Shown: positions 23,858 through 33,266 of the stretch, piece by piece | Layout: each line of letters opens with the position of its first letter | Numbering within the stretch: position 1 is the first letter of the stretch | Assembly (NCBI GenBank): GCA_950295325.1 | Contig: OX485804.1 | Location: 68,860,033-68,924,032 of the forward strand | Length of the DNA stretch: 64,000 nucleotides | Direction of reading: 5' to 3' | DNA from: Polytrichum commune | Lineage: Eukaryota; Streptophyta; Polytrichopsida; Polytrichales; Polytrichaceae | Position numbers and translations under genes: made by a program | The notes under the pieces: generated by a model | Database searches by the model: none | What the model was told of the DNA's origin: nothing | Seen by the model: the letters and a program-made list of their open reading frames with translations, nothing else

Positions 23858-24035
23858 TGAGTCAAGCTCAACCATAAACGGCGGGCATTGTAAATCATGT
23901 TCCTCTTCAGGCCATGAATTGCTTCAATGCCCCAAGTGCCAGGGGAAGTGCCTACTTCCACAGGACCTCAATTTTTTGTGTCAAATAGCACATTCCATTT
24001 TACTCTCTGTGATCCCAATATGGAAATATTGGGGT
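23858..24035 (+). repeat. Dispersed repeat abutting the right Harbinger end
   Basis: Inverted copy of 12925-13085. It contains a short Cys-rich open stretch (HCKSCSSSGHELLQCPKCQGKC), which is also readable in part in the other copy. This may come from an older zinc-finger coding sequence. Confidence -1.
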
Positions 24036-26444
24036 CGCTGAGAGCCAATAGGAATCCTGTAATGCAGCGAGCAGCATGTCAGTGCTGGCTATGAATCCTG
24101 TAGGCCTTCATTTTAAGTTTTTGAAGACATTATCGGTCATGCAAGGGGCCTAAGGAAGTGTGCTTTCTGGGATATATTAATGCTGAAGGTCTTATGAGAA
24201 AGTTGTCTGGGATTCTGCTTGCTCCAATCAGTAACATGACAGGGATCAGTCCCTTGAAACCATATCCAGTGTCTCCCTCTTTACTCTGACGATGATGAGC
24301 TGTGATTGCAGCTCCCCATCTCGCAGCAATCAAGTTTATGATGCAGCTCTGAAACAAATTTCAGTCTAATGACTGACTTGAGGAAGCAAACCTCAATTTC
24401 AGAGAGGCAAATTCCTTGAAAAAGGTCTCAAATTGATTGTGGTCTCTTGAGTACCTGATAAAAGGATCTGCCGTTTCCAAAATAAAGTCAATATCTCGCC
24501 TTCGATGTAGGTGCAGCACTCTTTGAAGAAACTATGGCGACCTAATGTTGTCCAGTCAATGTGAGCAGACGATTGTAAACCCAAATTAGACTTTCAGTAA
24601 GCAACACCCCAACCTAAATAGCACAACTTTCTCAAGACATAGTCAAAATGTATGTCTGAAACTGTGAAACTCAAATACTGGTCATGTACTTATTCGACCA
24701 ACATTTAATTTCACTGGACTTTCTGATTGCATTGATACTAATCTTAGTATTTTACACCATCCTTGAGGATAATACTCCATCAGATAATATCATTTCAGTT
24801 GCACATGGTTGGATCTTGACCTTGATAATTTATGTTGCATCCAATGAAGTAATCCGCATCTACAGCCATTGATGAAGGTGTATGAGTCGAGGCAGTCACA
24901 ATCGCATTATCACTCGAGGCCAACTCCTTGAATGTAATGTAGGCTTGCTCCTGGGAATGTATACCTTTCACTGCCAATAATCAGAATTTTCACCTTAGGA
25001 GGCCTTGATGTTCTCACTTCACAACGGTGCAAGGGCTAGATCTTCTTAGAAGTGTACAAAGTATTGAATTCGGTGTTGTGCCTTATAAATAGGGTTTAGG
25101 GTTCAGGGCTCAGGGTCATTGCATTGCATTGGATGTCCCCATGGGGATGCATATTGGAGTCTTCCATGTTGAAATGGTTATTGCATCCGAGCTAAGTCTT
25201 AAACTTAGAAGTTTGCAAATTATTCGCAGCTTAGGCAAGCGAGCATTCAATCTCTTATTTGTATACATCAGCCATGAGAAGAAATGCCATAGTTCCATAC
25301 TGAAGTTTATAAGTTCGCCATCAATACCCAAGTTTTACCATAGATCATGTGACCTTCAATAACACAAACTTGCGGAAAATTTCCTTCTCTGTTTTAAATG
25401 ATCACTCGTTCATGTGTATTGTAATGCTCACCGAATCGACTGCTTTTCTGTACTGCTTTTTCATTCCCAGCTCCCGATTTACCAACAATCAAGGAAGGGA
25501 GCCGCCTGACCGTTCTTCCGGTTTGCCTTTCACCACACCCACCACAAAATGGGATTTAATAAAATATGTTCCCGCAGCGGATACTTTGCAATGAGGTTGT
25601 ATGTCCAAAATCACCATTATTCAATTCAATTGCGAGTCACACATAATCTATTGAACCACATAGCCTAATGAGAGCCTGCACAAATTACGTGCAACCGGAT
25701 CATTCTTTAGCTTCTTGCTGTTGGCCGGGAGTCAGAATTTGCAAACAATATCACACAGGCGCCTAAAGGGACTTGAAATTATCTTAAAGAAGCCATTCCA
25801 TTAATTAGCGAACTTCTATCTAGCTGCGTTTTCTGCGATGCAACGCAAAATTGATCTGAAACCTGGCCCCATAACTCCGGCTACCATTATGTGCTCTTTG
25901 CGAGACGCCGACTGACGCACGCCCTGGAAATTTTCGTTCAAATGACTTTCTCTTGATCATGTTCACTTTCCTACGTTCTACTGGCAGAATTCGTCTTACG
26001 CTGATTCAGACAAGTAGGGGAAGAAAAAAATTCTACATCTCTTGAGGCTTAAGACGCTCATAATGATCCTCTTAAGCCACAAAACGATCAGTCATTGAGA
26101 ATCTCACCAAAGCAATCACGAATTTCCGCCGTTCTCCGCTCCTATCCTTCGCTCCTATCCTTGTGGTCTTTCAAACCCTAAATCTGACCTTTGAGAGTTC
26201 CGTGCCAGCTGTAGCACCAAGTGGACGAGAATGTGAAGTAGAAATTATCGTGATTCTGTTCATCCCGTGTAAGGCCCCCAATCCCGTGTCCAGTGTCTCC
26301 GAATCTCCGCTTCTATTTCCGGGCCACGCCAGCCCTCTTTCCGGGAGAGGGAGCCGATAACCGCGCAATCCCCTCGCTCCTTAAATTACGCCATGTATTC
26401 TGGCAAGTTAGGGAGGCAACTAGGCTGGAATAGCCGGGAGTCTC
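24036..26444. other. Intergenic DNA with unassigned minus-strand ORFs
   Basis: Minus-strand frames at 24977-24795, 24584-24399 and 24357-24130 look protein-like but match nothing I know and are not convincingly joined by splice sites. A TATAAATAG followed by telomere-like GGGTTTAGGGTTCAGGG lies at 25084-25105. No gene is supported. Confidence -1.
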
Positions 26445-26620
26445 GGCCAAGGCTCTTTCAGCTGGGCCCCACCCTATTACCAAGGTAAAGGATGTCTAGT
26501 AAAAACATGACCCCATATGTTTGTGGTTTATTCATTTCAAGTATATGGTCAAATTTCCTGCGTTTTAACCTTGGGGAATAGTGGTAGAGGCCCAACTAAA
26601 AAGAAGTAGTGACTATTGTA
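26445..26620 (+). repeat. Dispersed repeat family C, copy 1
   Basis: Shares GGCCAAGGCT, TTACCAAGGTAAA, AAACATGACC and TTTATTCATTTCAAG with segments at 28828 and 29283. Noncoding. Confidence -1.
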
Positions 26621-26639
26621 GCCCTAGCCGGGAGTCTTG

Positions 26640-26935
26640 ACCCCTACTTTAGAGTGTAACATGTTCGAAATCCGAGGGGGTGCCCTTTAGCTAACCCCTC
26701 AAGGCCCAAGCAGCTTTAATACTAGGGCCACACCGGGGCCCCAGCCATGCCAGTGGGAGGAAAATCCCAGCCCTGGTTATGAGGCGGGCTTTAGGGGCCA
26801 CTTTTTCGGCTGCCAGGGTCTGCTGGGGTGGCTGGGGGAGGGGTATGGGGCTGCAACCAGCCACCAGCCACCTCTGCCCGGCTGGTGCTAGGGGCAGCCC
26901 CATGAACGTCTTTTTTGCTGCCCCTCCCAGTCATC
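26640..26935. other. GC-rich spacer
   Basis: G/C-rich DNA with overlapping open frames on both strands, which reflects composition rather than genes. Similar composition returns at 27840-27975. Confidence -1.
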
Positions 26936-27825
26936 AGGGAGATTTTCGGGCATAATTATTTGAGATCCTACTGTTTGCAAGTCTAACCGGTTACATGTTG
27001 ATATCCTCCGGTTTTCCTTCATTAAATCGGGGTATATTCTATAAATTCCACTAAAATGATCGGTAATTTTCTTGCAATCTTGGACATCAACCGGTTATTT
27101 CTCAAACTCAACCGGTTCATTTGTAACTAATTGTTGGTTCCTCCCCGATCATTGTGATGCCCCTAGTATTTGAATCAATTGCAAATGTTTATTTAATTAT
27201 GTAACTCAACAACCAAGTCACTAAATATCATTGTTGTAGTGAAATTTTATTATGTTTATTTCATTACAATGTGGTGTCACTGACACTTTGAAAATGTAAA
27301 GGAAAAATCCATTACATTTTTCTACAATAATATTACTTGACATTATCTAACCAATATTGAAACAAAGCCTTTCTGATTCTATGTCCTGCACGGGCAGATG
27401 TTCTTTCCGATGGTTCTCGATCTTCTGTTTCAGGGTACCTATCATTATTATTGGGCATGGTATCAATATAATCACGAGGTGACGTTAGTTGTCTATCATT
27501 ACAATTATATCTACAAAAGTTATGTAGCATAAGTGATTAGAATAAGTGGTGTAAACAAGCATGTGTGATGGAATTAATTTATAATGCAATTAATTTAATC
27601 TAAAAATATAATTATGAATTCAATATTAATATTTATCCAAAAGTTATTAAATATGTAACCAATATTTAATTTTGAATAGAGTATATACCATATTAATTAA
27701 GTATGTAAAAAATAATCACTTAAATACTTGGTTCCCTAAACCCTTAGTTATCTGAAGGATGTGAACATGTAACCGCTCGGACTTGCAAACCCTACGATCT
27801 CAACCGGTTATGCCCAAAAATCTCC
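26936..27825 (-). mobile_element. TIR element (family B), about 890 bp, with a transposase tail fragment
   Basis: The left end AGGGAGATTTTCGGGCATAA and the right end, read inverted, GGGGAGATTTTTGGGCATAA are parts of about 70-bp terminal inverted repeats. The match continues through GTTTGCAAGTC and GGTTACATGTT. On the minus strand 27530-27333 encodes 65 residues starting MLHNFCRYN, like the LHNF block near the end of Harbinger transposases, and ending RIRKALFQYWLDN. The element is therefore likely an internally deleted Harbinger. Solo ends of the same family lie at 8938 and 59081. Confidence -1.
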
Positions 27826-28003
27826 CCAATCACTCGGGCAGGCCCCTTTTTTTGTGACCAGGGCCAGACGGTAGTGCTGCTCACAAACAGGGTCACACCG
27901 ATGACGGGAAAAGTTCAGCCTGCAGCCCTGGGGTGGCTGGCCGAACCTTGCTCCACCCTTGGTGTGGCCCTGGTATAAGTTTTCTCTCTTCCATACTAAT
28001 GTT

Positions 28004-28341
28004 AGATGGGTCTTAAATGGTTATTTTTTCCACATAGTGTGCTTTTCCTAGGATATGGAACATGCAATTGGTACAAGATGGTTAGAAATCCAAATGATCA
28101 AGGTTGTAACCACTTTCTTCGTAACTTTTTGAGCTCATGTGAATATCTTAACCATTGTCAAAGTGAAGATTCTCGTGCTCGTGAAATGGTCATATAGGTT
28201 CCCCGGTTTTGTTCACTAGTGAATATAGAATGGTTGTATAATTTGAGGACATAGTTCGATCTCTTTTGAAAATACATATCTTTTTGGTATCCATTCTTGG
28301 AGCCACACCAAACCACATATGAATCAAATATAGGTGTCTAA
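28004..28341 (+). repeat. Dispersed repeat family D, copy 1
   Basis: Aligns along its whole length with 40175-40503 in the same orientation: GTCTTAAATGGTTA, TCCTAGGATA, ATGCAATTGGTA, AAGATGGTTA, TTGTCAAAGTGAAGATT, CACACCAAACCACATATG. Noncoding in both copies. Confidence -1.
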
Positions 28342-28827
28342 TTGAGATAAGTAAGCAAATCATGTATGTCTACCTTACATGATTAAGCTTACACACTCTT
28401 GATGGATCGGCTCAGAAAGACCGAGTAATCTCTTTTAAACAAGCAAGTAGGGTTCTCAACAGGCCATGTTTTTAAGGCAACAATGCCATATTATTCATTC
28501 TCAAAATATGAAAAATGGAATATTCTACATATTCTCATGGATGAAATTGCCAAAGACATCCCAACAATAAATAAAAGTTAGATACACTACTAATTTGGAT
28601 TAATATTTCTATAGTTGGATGAAATATATGTAATATAATCCACATGTGGCTTCATCACTCCTAAGATGATTGTTGCTATTTTGGTTGTCTTGAAAATTTA
28701 AAATCCAAGACGACAACGACGACAACAACAAAAACAACAACAAGTTCTCAAGGTTCCCATGAGAGAGGTTAATGGGTTTCAAAAATATGTTCCATCCACA
28801 TCTATTTCGGGGATGCTACATGGTATT

Positions 28828-29075
28828 GATGAGGCCAAGGCTAGACATCTACCTCTTTGAGTTAGGCCCTTATCATTATTACCAAAGTAAAAATGGTATA
28901 GTAGAAAACATGGACCTATAGGTTCATGGTTTATTCATCTCAAATTGGGCACTATGATGCTAATTCCAATGTCAAATTGTCCATAACAAGAAAACCATGT
29001 GTTACAATGTTGTTTCGTGCATTTTCACCTCAAGTAATATTGATAGGAACCCAACTCAAAGAGGTGACCCTGACC
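28828..29075 (+). repeat. Dispersed repeat family C, copy 2
   Basis: GAGGCCAAGGCTAGACATC through AACCCAACTCAAAGAGGTGA. The next copy starts 455 bp further on, so these two may be a local duplication. Confidence -1.
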
Positions 29076-29282
29076 GTGTTGATGATGGATAAAGTAAGTA
29101 CATGGAATCATTAAGAATGAAGCTATGTACCTACTTATGACAAGGTCTACATGTTTCAAGGACTCAAGGTGCAATCCCTTGCTTTCATTGGTTCTTGTCA
29201 AATATATATATATATATGCTTTGTGGGTGTCATTTTCAAGAGCGACACATGATGAGTGTATTTGGATAAAATCAATTGTACT

Positions 29283-29550
29283 CGATGGCCAAGGCTAGAC
29301 ACCCTCCTCTTTGAGTTGGACTTTATCACTAATTACCAAGTTAAAGGGAGTACAGTAACAATATGACCCTAAAAGTTCATGATTTATTCATCTTGAGTGG
29401 GTCGTTCAACACTTGTTTGAAGCTTCTGATGTTGATTTTGGGATCAAATTTTGCTAAAAAATAAACATTTATATTATAATAGAATTGCACACATTTTCAG
29501 TTCAAGTAGTAGTGGTGGGACCCAACTCAAAGAGGTTGGTGTCTTGCCAT
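29283..29550 (+). repeat. Dispersed repeat family C, copy 3
   Basis: GGCCAAGGCTAGACACCCTC through GACCCAACTCAAAGAGGTTG. Closer to the copy at 28828 than to the one at 26445. Confidence -1.
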
Positions 29551-29884
29551 AGTCGTACTTGATAACAACATAATAACAAAGCATGAGCCTTTGTGATTGT
29601 GATTGTTAATTGTAGTGGAAAGACGAGGCCAACATAAATATAGTACTAGCTTTCCTACACATTCATTCTAAATTTTTATTTCAAAATATTATGTCTCCAA
29701 AAAGATGAATTAAAATCTATGATTTTGACATTGCTTTCTTCTATATACTTGTAAACTTAGCTCACTTGGACATGTCCTTGTCAAAATACTTTTAGTCTTT
29801 AATTCGAATAGTGGTTTAGAATGTACATGGTTGACTTGGTGTTTACCAAAATAATTCCTTATGTAACCTTAGGGTTATTTTACA

Positions 29885-30100
29885 CTACACCGTTTATGGT
29901 AGTTAGTGTCACTTACTATTCGGAGTTATAACATTTCATTGTTAATGTAAAATTTCACCAAGTAGAGTTGTTAATGTTATATACTATCCAAACAACCAAT
30001 TTGACTTTTGTTGGTAAAAAAAATGAGATCCATAGTAACAAAATTATAGCACAATGTAACTTCGAATAATAAGTGACATTAAATACCATACACGGTGTAG
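29885..30100. mobile_element. MITE family E, copy 1 (216 bp)
   Basis: CTACACCGTTTATGGTAGTT at the left faces ATACCATACACGGTGTAG at the right. The inverted similarity continues through GTCACTTACTATTCGGAGTT versus the complement of CTTCGAATAATAAGTGAC, about 50 bp in all. It has no ORF. Related sequence lies at 55132-55356 and in intron 2 of the BI-1 gene. Confidence -1.
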
Positions 30101-30302
30101 AGCTTCAAAGTCTTTGACATGTGATACACAAATTATGTGATTGATTGAGAAGCTGAAGAAGGTCCAAGTTCACTTTACATCACACCTTGAAACTTACCGC
30201 AAAACAACCATTTACGGTATGTACTATTTGGAGTATACATAGAGTGGTTCGTGGACTTGAATGCTTTGCACTTGGTGTCTCAATATGACATCACTCATGG
30301 TA

Positions 30303-30311
30303 AGCAACCAT
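30303..30311. repeat. LINE target-site duplication, left
   Basis: AGCAACCAT, identical to 32196-32204 at the other end of the LINE. Confidence -1.
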
Positions 30312-30331
30312 AATAATAATAATAAAAACTT

Positions 30332-30350
30332 CGGTCTCCAGAGGAGACCG
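30332..30350 (-). other. 3'-terminal stem-loop of the LINE
   Basis: CGGTCTCC pairs with GGAGACCG across a 3-nt loop, 7 nt before the ATT-repeat tail. Several LINE families end with a stem-loop plus short tandem repeat that the reverse transcriptase recognises. The position here suits that role. Confidence -1.
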
Positions 30351-30632
30351 ACGTGAATCAAGTGTTTGTTCGATCCACCTCCAATCCCATGCCCACAGGA
30401 CAAGGGTATGGAGGAAAAGATCTACTCCCCCCTTTCGAGAGTAGACACTTTAGACACAAGAAACCAGTAACACAAAACCACGCGTAACATTATACCCAGT
30501 GACCCTTACATGTAACTTTTAAGTTTTGAGTTATGGGGGGTCTAGAGTGAGGGGAAGCGGTTGGTGGTTTTCTATTCTCCTTTTGTGGAGGAGGATAGAC
30601 ATGGCATATTGTATTGCGATGGTATTAATATT

Positions 30633-32175
30633 TTAAAATGTATTTTTGATGGTAGGCATAGGCATTTTGAAATTAGTCTCGAGTAATTTCATAGATGGGA
30701 TGTGAGCAGTAGCTCTGGCACCAACAGTGATGACAATAAGTGGTTCGATTTTCCATCCTCTAGAAGCGATACTAGCAATTAGTGGTCTGTATTTGTTATT
30801 TTTTGTTTCAACTGCTTCTAGGGAGAATCTGTCATTGCAGTAGGTGAATTCAATAAATTGTATGGTGAGGTTAGGGTCAATGTCTATGGGAGGGTCGTTT
30901 TGATATGGTAGTCCCCTAACACAAAGGATATCAGGTCTAAATCTTGCGTTACAGTGGCATCTTTGTGTACCACATGTGTAGGGGAGTAGCCAATTGGGAA
31001 CTGTGTTTTCTTGAGGATTGTTATTGAAGGTGCCAACATTCATGAGAGTAAAGCATCGGGATTTTTCGGATGAAATTAGGAGTTTCCTAATTTCCCCAAC
31101 TGCTTTGTTATGTCTTTTAACTCGAAGTGAGTATATATGTTGATGTTTACATGTAAGTAGTACATGTAGCCATGTATCTAGTTCGTTTGAGTTACGTATG
31201 GGGCACATAATAGAGGGATATCTTTGGCAGCCGAAGAACAGTTGTTTCCTAGCATTGCCCATGTAAGTTCCTGTGCGGAATTTAATGAGGCATGATTTTT
31301 GTTTGTCGGTGATTGAAGGATTTTCCCAAAATTCGTTCAACAGTTCTTTGTCTATATCTACATTTTCTGTCCATTTACAAGTGTTGGGGGTTTGTGTGGC
31401 CATGATTGCTAGGTTATTTTTCTTATCATATTTTTTAATTTGTTTCTCTAGGAATCTGACTGGGCCTTTGTCTGGAACGTCTATCATCGAGGCCCAGACA
31501 TCCTTTTGGTAATAGTATGGGGTGGCGTGGGCATGTTCATATGAGTGGGTGGTAATTGTGTGTTCTAATTCTAATCCTTCTTTTGCTAGTTTATCTGCTT
31601 TTTCGTTGCCGTTAATGTTGATGTGTGCTCTAACTTTGTATAATGTGATTGGTTGTGTCCAGTGTTGAAGAATTTGCACCATGGAAACAAGTGTGGTTTG
31701 GTCTGGGTGGCTATTATGAAGGGTGGGGTGTTTAATTTGTGTGTTGAGTAGGTATAATACATTTAGACTATCTGTGAATATGAATGCGGGTTCGTTAGGA
31801 TATTGTGTATTGATTATTCTTAGTGTTTTGTGTATAGCTATCATTTCTGCGCGTAATATGTTTTGATGTCCATGTAGTCTTTTGGTAATATTTAAACCTT
31901 TGGGGCTATAAATACCATATCCAGCTCTTTCTCTTCTCCATACTCCAGGGGCAATTTATTTGGGTTTTATAAAGGAACCGTCAATGTAGTAGCTAAATTG
32001 TGGGTGGAATTTTAGAGGTAGATTTGTCTGGTAGTTTGGGAGTTGTGGGACAAGTGTTGTGTTATGTGCGACTATTTGTGGGTAGTTTAATTTAGACCAT
32101 TTTTTACTGGGGTTAACAATGGTATTTGAAGGGGTGGTGGTGCAATTTGGGTGTGACTTTGTGTTATTTGGAGAT
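30633..32175 (-). pseudogene. LINE ORF2 C-terminus: RNase H, CCHC and restriction-like endonuclease
   Basis: The frame is open from 32175 to 30633 except for one TAA at 31956-31958. RNase H comes first: YYIDGSF (first Asp), RAEMIAIHKTLRI (Glu), FIFTDSLNVLYLL (Asp) and VRAHININGNEKADKLAKEG (His/Asp). A Cys-His finger follows (CPIRNSNELDTWLHVLLTC). The C-terminal part has FRPDILCV, then IEFTYCNDRF, then KNNKYRPLIASI and PLIVITVGA, which matches the layout of the LINE restriction-like endonuclease (RPD, acidic residue, K-KY). Downstream of the stop 403 codons are uninterrupted. LINEs with this endonuclease and RNase H resemble the Dualen/RandI type of green algae; this assignment is inference. 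Confidence -1.
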
Positions 32176-32195
32176 TATTTGCTAGGTCCTACTAT

Positions 32196-32204
32196 AGCAA
32201 CCAT
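32196..32204. repeat. LINE target-site duplication, right
   Basis: AGCAACCAT, matching 30303-30311. Confidence -1.
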
Positions 32205-32444
32205 GTTCATGTCTCCACCATACTTTCAATTTTGGTATAACATTTTATTGACCAAAATACTATACCACAATAATCATCTAATAATATTGTATTTGTGTAT
32301 AAAAGTATCATATAATAATATTCTACAATTTATCAGGAGGTGAGGTGATTTGTGGGTGAAAAAAGAATCAAGCGACTTCTTAGATGCTTATGCATTAAGA
32401 TGAGTGCATCTATCATGGACATTTTATGTTGTCGTACCACTTCT

Positions 32445-32449
32445 ATTGG
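32445..32449. repeat. Target-site duplication of the Ty3 element, left
   Basis: ATTGG, repeated at 38555-38559. Five bases is the size Ty3 integrases produce. Confidence -1.
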
Positions 32450-33252
32450 TATTACGAACCTCTCACCGGTTGGCAATTTGTGTCTTGACCACAAAATCTC
32501 AAAGTAAAGAATTGAAACCAACACCAATTTTATTTCTTCCTCTAAGTACAAACCGCAACCAAATAAAGTTTGGTCAACGAAGCTCTACCACCCGACCATA
32601 GGAGAGAGACAAAAAAGATGTTCTCTCCTCCCCCGAGCTTCCTTTTATGCCGAAGCACTACTTTTACTTTCTATATTTACATATAGTAAAAGTATTCTAT
32701 TCATAGCTCTATCTCATAGTTCTACTATGAATCTTCTATCTATGGTTCTTCTAGAACCTTCTTTCATCTCTTATCTCAATTCCATTCTTCCAATTGGAAC
32801 TGTCTAATTCCAATTGGATTCATCCATTCTTCTTTCTAGTTGGAACTGTCTAATTCCAACTAAATACATTCATCCTTCATTCCAGTTGGAACTGTCTAAT
32901 TCCAACTTGGTTCATCCAACCTTTCTCTTAGTTGGAATTGTCTAATTCCAACTAGTCAATCTTCTAGTTGGAACTGTCTAATTCCAACTAGCTTTATCCA
33001 TGGAGTGGTCTAACTCCTGTGCACCTCGTCGAGAGTTGTCTAACTCATGTGCACTTGTTCTCACTTGGAATGGTCTAGTTCCAATGCACTAAATGCGGAG
33101 CTGTCTAACTCCAGTGCACATGTTGTCAATCTGGAGTTGTCTTACTCCTTTCCATTCATCCTCAACCGAGAGTTGTCTAGCTCTCATCTTTTTCTGCTTA
33201 CACACTGGCACATGTAGTTAGAATATTCCTTAATAATTCTAGTTACATTACA
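32450..33252 (-). repeat. 3' LTR of the Ty3 chromovirus (803 bp)
   Basis: Same length as the copy at 37752-38554 and, read side by side, without any difference I could find. In element sense it starts TGTAATG and ends CGTAATA, i.e. TG...TA rather than TG...CA. The U3 part holds the hairpin array annotated separately. A polypurine tract adjoins it. Confidence -1.
32790..33185 (-). repeat. Array of 11 hairpins with constant loop, 3' LTR
   Basis: Eleven short palindromes share an 8-nt loop of the form YTGTCTAA or TGGTCTAA, but their stems differ and keep pairing: 32791-32816 (CAATTGGAA stem), 32837-32862, 32884-32908, 32929-32954, 32964-32991 (10-bp CTAGTTGGAA stem), 33002-33017 (GGAG), 33033-33046, 33065-33084 (TTGGAA), 33097-33112 (GGAG), 33133-33148, 33168-33185 (GAGAG). 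They lie in U3 in element sense. The same array is at 38092-38487 in the other LTR. Confidence -1.
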
Positions 33253-33254
33253 AT

Positions 33255-33265
33255 CTCCCCCTTCC
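33255..33265 (-). promoter_or_regulatory. Polypurine tract
   Basis: On the minus strand GGAAGGGGGAG lies 2 bp before the 3' LTR. It primes plus-strand DNA synthesis in LTR retrotransposons. Confidence -1.
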
Positions 33266-33266
33266 A

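Larger units (their letters stand above)
30312..32195 (-). mobile_element. 5'-truncated LINE with (ATT)n tail
   Basis: Bounded by the 9-bp direct repeat AGCAACCAT at 30303-30311 and 32196-32204. On the minus strand the element ends in a (TTA)n tail (30312-30325) preceded by a perfect 8-bp hairpin (30332-30350). The coding part begins between the RT and RNase H domains, so the 5' part was lost at insertion. This is usual for LINEs. Confidence -1.

Noticed and set aside
24130-24977. Minus-strand multi-exon gene
   Set aside because: Three protein-like frames, but splice joints do not give one continuous product and no family is recognisable.
25084-25105. TATA box with telomere-like motif as a promoter
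   Set aside because: No gene with convincing exons follows on the plus strand, so the motif alone is not enough.
26163-26368. Overlapping 65-codon ORFs on both strands
   Set aside because: Mirror ORFs caused by GC-rich composition; no motif, no start context.
32333-32551. Minus-strand ORF of 72 codons
   Set aside because: It is the LTR copy of the start of the chromovirus reading frame and stops just outside the element.
32790-33185. CRISPR-like array of short hairpin repeats
   Set aside because: Repeats differ in stem sequence, spacing is irregular, no unique spacers of constant length, and it lies inside a plant LTR.
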